A DNA stretch of 64,000 nt, taken from NCBI RefSeq assembly GCF_913053745.1, contig NZ_CAJXGF010000001.1, positions 58,881-122,880 of the forward strand. The letters are read 5' to 3'. Positions 56,108 through 64,000 of this stretch are shown here, piece after piece. A program made the position numbers and the translations under genes. The DNA is from an uncultured Nitratireductor sp. Lineage in GTDB: Bacteria > Pseudomonadota > Alphaproteobacteria > Rhizobiales > Rhizobiaceae. The notes beneath the pieces are model-generated. The model worked only from the letters and a program-made list of their open reading frames with translations. It had not been told where the DNA came from and searched no databases. How positions within the stretch are numbered: the first letter of the stretch is position 1; the number at the start of each line of letters is the position of its first letter.

Positions 56108-57885
56108 TCCTTTTGCGCAGTCGCGCCGTGCAGCGCGACATAGTGGCCGGGCGCTGCCTCCGTAAGATGATAGGGAGCCTCGGCGCCAGTGGCATCGTAA
56201 TAGGGAAGGTTCTCCATCGTGGCATCGCAAACGCCGTTGCCCGACGCGAGCCGCACACCTTCCTGCACGCGTTCCAGCCGCGGTGAAGCCGACAGCAATT
56301 GCCGCGTGTAAGGATGGCGTGGGACATCGAAGAGTGCGGCGGTTTCGGCCTGCTCCATGATACGCCCTTTATTCAGAACATAGAGGCGGGCACAAAGCTG
56401 CTCGACGATGTGCAGGTCGTGGCTGATAAAAAGGCAGGCGAAGCCGAACTCGCTCTGGAGTTGTTTGAAGAGCGCCAGTATCTGAGCCTGGATCGTGACG
56501 TCGAGCGCCGAGACGGGTTCGTCTGCGATGACGAGGTCAGGCTTGCTGATAAGGGCGCGGGCGATGGCCACACGCTGACGCTGGCCGCCGGACAGGGCGT
56601 GTGGAAAGCGCTGCGCCATTTCGCGTGGCAGCCCCACCGCCTCCAGCATCTCTTCGGCTTTTGCCTGTTTGGCCGTTTCGGACATGGTTTTGTCCTGCCG
56701 CAGCCCCTCGCGGACGATGCGCCCGATCCGCATGCGCGGATTGAGCGAGGAATAGGGATCCTGAAATACGAAACGGATGCGGCGGCGAAGCCGGCGTTCC
56801 AGCGCAGGCGAGCAGCTATCGAGATCCTGACCGTCGAAGACGATCCGGCCGGCGGCTTTGGAGACCAGCTTGCCGACGGCGCGTCCTATGGTGCTTTTCC
56901 CGCTGCCGCTCTCGCCCACGAGCCCCACAAACTCGCCGGGTTGCACCGTCAAGGAGACATCACGGACCGCATGGGTTGTGGTGTCGGCCAGCAGGCCGAA
57001 GAAGCGCTTTTCCCTGAACTCCACCCGCAAATCTTCGACGGCAAGCAGGGGTGGGCCTTCCTCACCCTTGACCGGGCTGGGCTCCCCAAGCTGCGTGGCT
57101 GCAAGAAGTTTGCACGTATAGTCGTGCTCGGGGCGTGCAAGCACCGATTGCGTGGTGCCGGCCTCAACGAGGATGCCCTTTTCCATGACCGCGATCCGGG
57201 CCGCATAGGCGGCCACAACCGCCAGATCATGCGAGATCAGTATGACTGCCGTGCCATTTGCACGGGCGACCTCGGCCATGATGTCGAGAACCTCCTTCTG
57301 CACGACGGCATCAAGCGCGGTGGTCGGCTCATCGGCGATCAGCAGCGCCGGTTTCAGCATCATCACCGAGGCGATCATGATCCGCTGCCGCATTCCGCCG
57401 GAGAACTCATGCGGGTAGCGCTTCAGAAGCGCTTCCGGGTTTCGCAGCTTCACCTGCCGCAGCATCTCCAGCGCGCGTTCACGGATCTGCGCCTCGGACA
57501 GGTCCGTATGCTCCCGCATCGCCTCATACATCTGCTCACCGATCCGCATGCTCGGATTGAGCGAGGAAAGGGGCTCCTGAAAAATCAGCCCGACCTGCCT
57601 GCCGCGCATCAGCCGCAGCTCTTCCTGAGATTTCGGAGCCGTCACTTCATGCTGCTGGAACAGAATGCGTCCACGGGTCACTTTTCCGCCACCCGGCAAA
57701 AGGCCCATGATCGCCCGTCCGAGCATGCTCTTGCCGCTGCCGCTCTCGCCGGCGACCACCGTAATCGACGGCTCGTCGTCGTTGATGGTCAGCGACATGC
57801 CTTCCAGCGCGACATTCGTGGCGCTGTTCCAAACGCCCTTTCGGTATTCCTTGGATATATTCCGGGCTTCCAGAAGCGCAGCCAT
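56098..57885 (-). CDS. Fused dual ABC ATP-binding protein (DppD-DppF/GsiA-like)
   Basis: Two complete NBDs: GESGSGKSMLGRAIMG and GESGSGKSTIGRAVG, two LSGG/FSGG signatures. Confidence 0.92.
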   Translation of the reverse strand: MAALLEARNISKEYRKGVWNSATNVALEGMSLTINDDEPSITVVAGESGSGKSMLGRAIMGLLPGGGKVTRGRILFQQHEVTAPKSQEELRLMRGRQVGLIFQEPLSSLNPSMRIGEQMYEAMREHTDLSEAQIRERALEMLRQVKLRNPEALLKRYPHEFSGGMRQRIMIASVMMLKPALLIADEPTTALDAVVQKEVLDIMAEVARANGTAVILISHDLAVVAAYAARIAVMEKGILVEAGTTQSVLARPEHDYTCKLLAATQLGEPSPVKGEEGPPLLAVEDLRVEFREKRFFGLLADTTTHAVRDVSLTVQPGEFVGLVGESGSGKSTIGRAVGKLVSKAAGRIVFDGQDLDSCSPALERRLRRRIRFVFQDPYSSLNPRMRIGRIVREGLRQDKTMSETAKQAKAEEMLEAVGLPREMAQRFPHALSGGQRQRVAIARALISKPDLVIADEPVSALDVTIQAQILALFKQLQSEFGFACLFISHDLHIVEQLCARLYVLNKGRIMEQAETAALFDVPRHPYTRQLLSASPRLERVQEGVRLASGNGVCDATMENLPYYDATGAEAPYHLTEAAPGHYVALHGATAQKEWK

Positions 57886-57893
57886 CGGTATCC

Positions 57894-58850
57894 TCAGTAA
57901 AGGTGGCAAGACACCCAGCGCCCCGGCCGCACTTCCACCAGCGTCGGTTCGATGGTGGTGCATTGGGGCATGGCGCTCGGGCAGCGAGGATTGAATGGAC
58001 AGCCGGGGGGCAGCCGCCGAAGCGACGGCGCGATGCCCGGAATGCCCTTGAAATTCCCCTTCGTCTCGAGAGACGGCAGGCTCGAAATAAGAAGGCGCGA
58101 ATACGGGTGCAGCGGTTCCTGAAAGAGGTCCGCTACCGGCGCGACCTCGACGAGGCGGCCGGCATACATGACACCGATCCGGTCGACGAACTGAGCCATC
58201 AGGCCCATGTCGTGGCCGACCAGGATCAGAGAGGCGCCGAGCATCTTCTGAACGGAGGCCAGCGTCTCCATGACCTGGCGCTGGGTGACGACGTCGAGGG
58301 CGCTGGTCGGCTCATCGGCGACGATGATCTTCGGCTTCAGCGTGATCGCCATGGCTATGCAGACGCGCTGCTTCATGCCGCCGCTGAGTTCGTGCGGAAA
58401 CTTGTCGGCAACTTCGCGCTTGAGCCCGACGCGCTCGAGTGCGTCGCCGACGCGGCGACGCGCTTCGGCCTTCGAGGTGCTCTTGTCGTGCGCGCGAATG
58501 ACGTCGGCCATCTGCTCGTTGATGCGAATGACCGGATTGAGCGAGTTCATGGCGCCCTGCGGGATGAGCGCAATCTCGGAGAAACGCTTGCTGCGCAGTT
58601 CGTCCTCGGAAAGCCGGACGAGGTCAGTGCCGTCGAGCATGACGGAGCCGCTTTCGATCCGCGCTGGCGGCTTGGTCAGTTGCAGGATGGCGAAAGCGGC
58701 GGTGGTTTTGCCGCTGCCGGACTCGCCGACAAGGCCGAAGCGCTCGCTCTCGTGCACCGTGAAGCTGACGCCATCGACGGCCTTAATCGGGCCGACCGGG
58801 GTATGGTAATGGACGCGAAGATCGCGCACGGTAAGGGCGTCGGCGGTCAA
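57894..58850 (-). CDS. ABC transporter ATP-binding protein (DppD/OppD-like)
   Basis: GESGSGKTTAAFAILQL; LSGGMKQRVCIAMAI; C-terminal CPFNPRCPSAMPQC; TTG start assumed. Confidence 0.88.
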   Translation of the reverse strand: MTADALTVRDLRVHYHTPVGPIKAVDGVSFTVHESERFGLVGESGSGKTTAAFAILQLTKPPARIESGSVMLDGTDLVRLSEDELRSKRFSEIALIPQGAMNSLNPVIRINEQMADVIRAHDKSTSKAEARRRVGDALERVGLKREVADKFPHELSGGMKQRVCIAMAITLKPKIIVADEPTSALDVVTQRQVMETLASVQKMLGASLILVGHDMGLMAQFVDRIGVMYAGRLVEVAPVADLFQEPLHPYSRLLISSLPSLETKGNFKGIPGIAPSLRRLPPGCPFNPRCPSAMPQCTTIEPTLVEVRPGRWVSCHLY

Positions 58851-59304
58851 CGGGCGCTCCGGTCGATTTGAGATCTGACGGGAGCGCCAGGCTGCGTCGG
58901 TTCCGACGGAGGAGCCGTGCGCCGCATGTGCACTGCAACGAATGCTCCGGCCGCCTTGCTGCAAGGCGAAATCGCGACTATGCCGCTTGCGCGATCGGTC
59001 TGGCCGAAGTCGGACAGCGCCGCACATGGGGCAAACCGCGTCGAGTGCGCCAGTGCCACCACAATTCCTCCCCAACACCGTTTTGCAAAGCACCCTCGGC
59101 GCTTGTGCGGCGGCGTCATCTTTTCTTCAGCACCGGCTCGGGCCGGATTGGAAGGCCGACGTTCGTCGGCATTTTCGTTTCGATTCCTGTGGCCGCATCT
59201 CTCCCATGCGACCGACGATCTGACGACGCGAAGAAGCACCACGACGCCTGATCGACCGAAGGAAGGCTAACCGAAGCTGACGTCCCGTTCAATAGGCAGA
59301 AGAG

Positions 59305-59322
59305 CGTTCCATATACTGAACG
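59305..59322. promoter_or_regulatory. Candidate operator, dyad 1
   Basis: CGTTC-N8-GAACG, core GTTCnnTATnnTGAAC. Confidence 0.45.
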
Positions 59323-59392
59323 GCCGAATTTGGGTTCGCGAGCGTCGTTGACAGCGCGCCAAGCCGTAACTATCGTTCATTTAACGAGACGC

Positions 59393-59410
59393 CGTTCGGT
59401 ATGTTGAACG
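59393..59410. promoter_or_regulatory. Candidate operator, dyad 2
   Basis: CGTTC-N8-GAACG, same core as dyad 1, 88 bp apart. Confidence 0.45.
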
Positions 59411-59599
59411 ATAAAAAAATACTGGGGGAGCAGGCGTTCATGCATTCGGCTAGGGAAATCTGTCAGTCGGCCTCATTGGCAGACGCCAGTTTGGTAGGCG
59501 TATCTCCGCTTACCGTCGGCGATGCCCTTCATGCGGAAACTGGCTTCCGGGTTTTTCAAATAACCTCACGGTTGCTTCGCATGGGGCGGTCGTAGCGTC

Positions 59600-60856
59600 A
59601 TGGCAAAGCTTCCGGTCTGTCTCGTCGGCTGCGGTGGCATGGGCAATCGCCACGTTGCGGGTTTCGTTGCGCTGGAGCGCAGCGGTCTTTCAAATGTCGA
59701 GCTGGTCGCCGTCTGCGATATCCGCGAGGATAACGCCAAGCGCGCCGCAGACGATGCCGAGCGGCTGCTCGGCAGACGTCCGACCATTCACACGTCGATC
59801 GACGCGGCGCTGGCTGATCCGGCGATCGAGGCGTTCGACATCGTTACCGAAGCGTGGACTCATATTGCCGTGGCGATGCCGATCCTGGCAGCCGGCAAGC
59901 ATGTGCTTTGCGAGAAGCCGCTTGCGCTCACGGTGAAATCATGCCGGCTGCTGATCGATGCAGCGAAGCGCAGCGGGGCGGTGCTTGCGACGGCAGAGAA
60001 CTACCGGCGCGATCCGCCAAGCCGCCTGGCGCGGGCCATCATCGATGCCGGCCTGCTTGGCCACGTCCACCTAATGCACCAGTTCCTGGTCGGCGGCAGC
60101 GATCGCATCATCATCACACCCTGGCGCCACATGAAGGACAAGGGCAGCATCGGCCTCGACATGGGCTGCCACCTCACTGACATCATGCAGTTCTATCTCG
60201 GTGAGATCGAAAGCGTGCACGGCACCGGCCTGATCGCGGAGCCGACGCGCTATCGCCGGGAAGTGCCGGAGAAGGACCTGCCGTCCTACTGGGCGCGGCT
60301 CCGCGAGATGCCCGAGTCGGTCGAGGCGACCGGCGAGGACTCGATGATCGCGACCTACAAGATGAAGTCCGGCGTTCTGGCCGAGATCACCTATATCCCT
60401 TCGGGTCCCGGGCGTCGCTGGGTGCAGCGTACGGTTCACGGCCGCAAGGGCTCGCTGGAGGCGCCGCGTGACCGCACGGGCGACAAAGTCATCCTGCATC
60501 GCGAGTCCGGATCGATCTCCGGCGACGAGCTGCTCGCCGAGCTTCCCGACTTCCATCTCGACGAACTCACGTCGCGTCTCTTCGACGACAAGGTCGCCTA
60601 TACGCTCGATTTCAACGACAGCGACGCGGCGCTGATCGCGATCGAGATCCACGACTTCGCCAATGCAGTGCTCAATGGCGGCCGGCCGGAAGTCGACGGC
60701 CATCTCGGGCTGACGGCGGTGGCAGCGGTGCTCGCGGTCTACGAAAGCGGCGTCGCCGGCCGTCCGGTGACCATGGACGAAATCCTCTCCGGCAAGGTGT
60801 CGGCCTATCAGGACAGCATCGACGCCGGGATCGCGCAGGCCGCGAAGGTCGCCTGA
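59600..60856 (+). CDS. Gfo/Idh/MocA family oxidoreductase
   Basis: LVGCGGMGNRHVAGFVAL; GKHVLCEKPLALT. Confidence 0.92.
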   Translation: MAKLPVCLVGCGGMGNRHVAGFVALERSGLSNVELVAVCDIREDNAKRAADDAERLLGRRPTIHTSIDAALADPAIEAFDIVTEAWTHIAVAMPILAAGKHVLCEKPLALTVKSCRLLIDAAKRSGAVLATAENYRRDPPSRLARAIIDAGLLGHVHLMHQFLVGGSDRIIITPWRHMKDKGSIGLDMGCHLTDIMQFYLGEIESVHGTGLIAEPTRYRREVPEKDLPSYWARLREMPESVEATGEDSMIATYKMKSGVLAEITYIPSGPGRRWVQRTVHGRKGSLEAPRDRTGDKVILHRESGSISGDELLAELPDFHLDELTSRLFDDKVAYTLDFNDSDAALIAIEIHDFANAVLNGGRPEVDGHLGLTAVAAVLAVYESGVAGRPVTMDEILSGKVSAYQDSIDAGIAQAAKVA

Positions 60857-60900
60857 GCCATGATCGGCCGGCGGAACGCATACGCATAGGGAGACGCGGG

Positions 60901-61416
60901 ATGGCGGACGCAATCCAGACGCTGGTCCAGCAGCATGGCATCAAGCAAATCGCCCTGGTCGTGCGCGACCTCGATGCATCGGTGCGCGCCTACTGGGACC
61001 TGCTCCGCGTCGGCCCGTGGACGAGCTACACTCTGACACCGGATGTGCTGAAGACTCTGCGCTATCGCGACGGGCCCGGGGATTTCAGCTTCCGCCATGC
61101 GCTCGCCAACAAGGACGGCGTCAGCCTCGAACTGATCCAGCCGCTCTCGGGCAAGAACATTTTCAGCGAGCACCTTGAACAGCATGGCGAGGGTCTGCAC
61201 CACGTCGGAATCTACGTGCCCGACCAGCCGAAGGCGATGGCCGAGCTCGAGGCGGCCGGCTTCCGACACCTGCAGAGCGCGACCGGCTTCGGCGCCAATG
61301 GCGACGGCGCCTTCGCCTTCTTCGAGACCGACCATCCGGTGTGCACCATCGTTGAGGGCATAGGGGCGCCGGCCGTCCGCCGCAAACCGAGCTTCGTCTA
61401 CCCGGAAGAAGCCTGA
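60901..61416 (+). CDS. VOC family (glyoxalase-like) protein
   Basis: GIKQIALVVRDLDASVRAYWDLLRVGPW; GLHHVGIYVPD. Confidence 0.85.
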   Translation: MADAIQTLVQQHGIKQIALVVRDLDASVRAYWDLLRVGPWTSYTLTPDVLKTLRYRDGPGDFSFRHALANKDGVSLELIQPLSGKNIFSEHLEQHGEGLHHVGIYVPDQPKAMAELEAAGFRHLQSATGFGANGDGAFAFFETDHPVCTIVEGIGAPAVRRKPSFVYPEEA

Positions 61417-61433
61417 GAAAAGGACGGACGCCC

Positions 61434-62558
61434 GTGCGCATCGAGAACGTCGAGACATTCATCGCCCATAACTGGATGTTCGTCCGCATCACGACGGACA
61501 GCGGCCTGCAGGGCATCGGGGAGTCGACCTTTTTCGGTCACCCTGAAGCGGCGGCCGCGGTGGCGCGCGACTTCGGCAAGGCGCTCGTCGGGGAAGACCC
61601 GATGCGCGTCGAGTATCATTGGCTGCGGCTTTACCGCGCCGGCTCGATGCGCGGCATGAGCATCACCGGCGCCCTGTCGGCGATCGACCAGGCGCTGTGG
61701 GACATTCGCGGCAAGCATTTCGAGGCGCCGGTCTGGCAGCTGCTCGGCGGCAAGGTGCGCGACCGCGTGCGGGCGATGTTCGTGCTGGGCTACGGGCCAC
61801 TCGACGAGATCATCAGGGATGCCAAGGCGGCGGCCGCGGAAGGCTACAGCGCAGTCAAGGTGCTGCTCTTTCAGAAGGAGCATCACCTGATGCGCCATGG
61901 CGCGCGTCTCAAGGATCTGGTCGAGCGCGCCCATGCCATCCGCGAGGCGATCGGCTGGGAGATCGACATCGGCATCGAGCTCCATCGCAACATGGTGCCC
62001 GGCGAGGCGATTGCGCTGATCCGCGAACTCGAAGCCATCCGCCCGCTTTTCATCGAAGACCCGATCGTGCCGGACAGCGTGCTCGCCTTCGGCGAGGTCG
62101 CCGAGAAGGTGCTGGTGCCGATGGCGGCGGGCGAGCGCACGACGACGATTTGGGAGTGGCGCGAATATGTGGAGGCCGCCGGAATCCATCACCTCCGCGC
62201 CGATGTCGGGGTATGCGGCGGCATCACCCACATGAAGAAGATCTGCGCGCTGGCCGAGGCGCATCACCAGGGCATCATCCCGCATTCGGTGCCGAACGGT
62301 CCGGTCGCGGTCGCCGCACACGTCCAGCTCGGCGTCTGCGTGCCGAACTGGGAGGTGCAGGAGCACCGGCCGCAGGACCGGCCGCCGTTCACGAAGGCGG
62401 TCAAGAAAATCATCCCGATCGTCAACGGCTTCTTCGAGCCGCCCGAGGCGCCCGGCCTCGGCGTCGAGCTCGACGAGGAGGGTCTTAAGGATATTCCGCG
62501 GGTCGACCGCAAGTCCGAAACCTGGCAGCGCGAGGATGGGTCGATTGCATTTCGCTGA
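61434..62558 (+). CDS. Mandelate racemase/muconate lactonizing (enolase superfamily) enzyme, galactonate dehydratase-like
   Basis: HWLRLYRAGSMRGMSITGALSAIDQALWDIRGKHFEAPVWQLLGGKVRDRVR; PLFIEDPI. Confidence 0.9.
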   Translation: MRIENVETFIAHNWMFVRITTDSGLQGIGESTFFGHPEAAAAVARDFGKALVGEDPMRVEYHWLRLYRAGSMRGMSITGALSAIDQALWDIRGKHFEAPVWQLLGGKVRDRVRAMFVLGYGPLDEIIRDAKAAAAEGYSAVKVLLFQKEHHLMRHGARLKDLVERAHAIREAIGWEIDIGIELHRNMVPGEAIALIRELEAIRPLFIEDPIVPDSVLAFGEVAEKVLVPMAAGERTTTIWEWREYVEAAGIHHLRADVGVCGGITHMKKICALAEAHHQGIIPHSVPNGPVAVAAHVQLGVCVPNWEVQEHRPQDRPPFTKAVKKIIPIVNGFFEPPEAPGLGVELDEEGLKDIPRVDRKSETWQREDGSIAFR

Positions 62559-62591
62559 GATGAGCCGGTTCGCGGCAGGCACCGAAGTCTG

Positions 62592-63299
62592 ATGTTCGTT
62601 TCGATCAACCCGGCGACCGGCAAGACCATCGAGAGCCATGTTCTGCATGGCGGCGACGAGGTGGAGCGCCGCCTCGAGGCGGTCTGGTCCGGCTGGCAAG
62701 CGTGGCGCGACACCAAAATGGCGACGCGCACGGCGTTCCTGACGAACCTCGCCGGGCTGCTCGACGAACGGGCCGAAAGGTACGGCAGGCTCATCTCGAC
62801 CGAGATGGGAAAGGCGCTCAGCGAATCCGTCGCCGAGGTGCGGAAATGCGCGACCACGGCGCGGCACTACGCCGAGCACGGGCCAGGCTACCTCGCGCCG
62901 CAGATCGTATCGACCGAAGCGCGGGCGAGCAGTGTCCAGTTCGAGCCCTTAGGGGCGGTGCTTGCCGTCATGCCGTGGAATTTCCCGTTCTGGCAGGTGA
63001 TGCGCTTCTTCGTGCCGGCGTCGCTTGCCGGCAACACCGCGATCGTCAAGCATGCCGAGAACGTGCAGGGCTGTGCGGAGGCGATCGAGGAGGTCGTCGC
63101 CGAAGCGGCCGACGGGGCGCCGTTGTTGAGGAATCTGATCGTCGGCGTCGAAACGGTTGGCAAGGTGATCGCCGACAAGCGCATCCGCGCGGTCACGTTG
63201 ACGGGCAGTCCGCGCGCCGGCCGTGCGGTGGCCGCCGCCGCGCTGCTGCTGGCCTTCGTCCTCACCATGGAATGGCGGCGTCGGTCCCAAACCACGTAG
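62592..63299 (+). pseudogene. Aldehyde dehydrogenase (succinate-semialdehyde type), N-terminal fragment
   Basis: AVLAVMPWNFPFWQVMRFFVPASLAGN; ends VTLTGSPRAGRAVAAAALLLAFVLTMEWRRRSQTT without the catalytic ELGG/Cys half. Confidence 0.85.
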
Positions 63300-63318
63300 C
63301 CCCTAAGCCTCATAGCCC

Positions 63319-63702
63319 CTAAGCCACGTAACCCAGGTAGCAAAGCCAGAGGCCGAGCAAGGTGGCGAAGACCGCGCTGGCGAGCAGCAGGGAGCTCTTG
63401 GCAAACTGCGCGGACAGGCGAGCGCCCGCCTGCGGGAACACCAGCAGGACGATGCCCTTGATCAGCCCCAGCCAGCCGAAGAGGGTCAAGACGACCCGCC
63501 AGTCGGCGACCCAGAGATTGTGGAACTGCAGGACCGCGACACCGAACGTCAAGGCGATGGCGCCTGAGATGTAGTACAGCATGCCGCCGGGCCGCAGGTT
63601 TCGCAGCATGTCCCGGTAGTAGCCCTGGTTCAGCAGCAGGCCGATCCCCGCCGCCAGATACAGCGGGCCGATGAGCCGTGCCAAGAGAATGGAGACGTCC
63701 AT
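63319..63702 (-). CDS. Small integral membrane protein, function unknown
   Basis: 127 aa, four hydrophobic stretches. Confidence 0.7.
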   Translation of the reverse strand: MDVSILLARLIGPLYLAAGIGLLLNQGYYRDMLRNLRPGGMLYYISGAIALTFGVAVLQFHNLWVADWRVVLTLFGWLGLIKGIVLLVFPQAGARLSAQFAKSSLLLASAVFATLLGLWLCYLGYVA

Positions 63703-63819
63703 TGTCACGTCGCTTCTCGGTGGTTTGCCGGTTCCGCCGAGGTCGTCGGCGGAGGGTGTCGCCCGTAGCATGCCGCGTTGCGGCTGCGACAATCAACGCT
63801 GTTCCTCCGCCGCAGGCCT

Positions 63820-64000
63820 TCAGGCTGTCGGCTTCAGGGGCAGATGGATCTCGGTGATGTTCTCCGCCGCCGGCACCTCGCGCGGGTTGGTCAGGTAGTC
63901 CTCGTAGCAGGCGGCATCGCCGGGCTCGCGGCCGCTCTCAGGCAGCCAGGTGCCGTAGAACCAGCGGTAGGCGCCGTGCAGTTCGGCATAGGCGCCCTTG
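63820..64000 (-). CDS. GyrI-like/AraC effector-binding domain protein, C-terminal part (truncated by window edge)
   Basis: Minus frame KGAYAELHGAYRWFYGTWLPESGREPGDAACYEDYLTNPREVPAAENITEIHLPLKPTA*. Confidence 0.75.
   Translation of the reverse strand, partial: KGAYAELHGAYRWFYGTWLPESGREPGDAACYEDYLTNPREVPAAENITEIHLPLKPTA

Noticed and set aside
56299-57900. 533-aa plus-strand ORF
   Set aside because: Antisense to the fused ABC ATPase; composition is Arg/His-rich shadow sequence.
61398-62879. 493-aa minus-strand ORF
   Set aside because: Antisense to the enolase-superfamily gene and ALDH fragment; no recognisable motifs.

Overview
High-GC chromosomal window with alphaproteobacterial (Rhizobiales-like) character. 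From left to right: (i) the end of a polyamine-type ABC transporter feeding a heterotrimeric HcnABC/opine-oxidase-like flavoenzyme cluster with RidA (1-5.3 kb); (ii) a PadR / DUF1700 / DUF2807 module and an ECF41-like sigma factor with carboxymuconolactone decarboxylase and MFS genes (6-11 kb); (iii) MarR, a nucleoside deaminase, a paired SMR exporter and DsbA-like genes (11.4-14 kb); (iv) a large divergent, probably IclR-controlled catabolic locus of uncertain substrate (17-30.6 kb): OCD family, DadA-like oxidase, unassigned Rossmann protein, CaiC-like CoA ligase, Pot-type ABC transporter, crotonase, IclR, and a second HcnABC-like oxidase; (v) a housekeeping stretch (guaA, MTA/SAH nucleosidase-like, RsmB-like, catalase/OxyR-like, aquaporin, guaB, rlmE, Ppx/GppA, tRNA-Gln); (vi) a decayed accessory region (46.3-63.3 kb): serine-recombinase remnant beside tRNA-Gln, an autotransporter with a near-identical internal duplication, an IS3 element containing an IS110 5' fragment, an orphan autotransporter beta-domain, Dpp/Opp ATPases without permeases, and a sugar-acid-type cluster ending in a truncated aldehyde dehydrogenase. 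The most checkable leads are the shared AT-rich dyad upstream of both arms of the 17-30 kb locus, the IS3/IS110 chimera with a possible retained bridge-RNA region, the ECF41-type promoter, paired MarR operators, and two homologous recombinase relics. No CRISPR array, rRNA operon or intact prophage was seen. All calls come from reading the sequence and ORF track; no database search was run.
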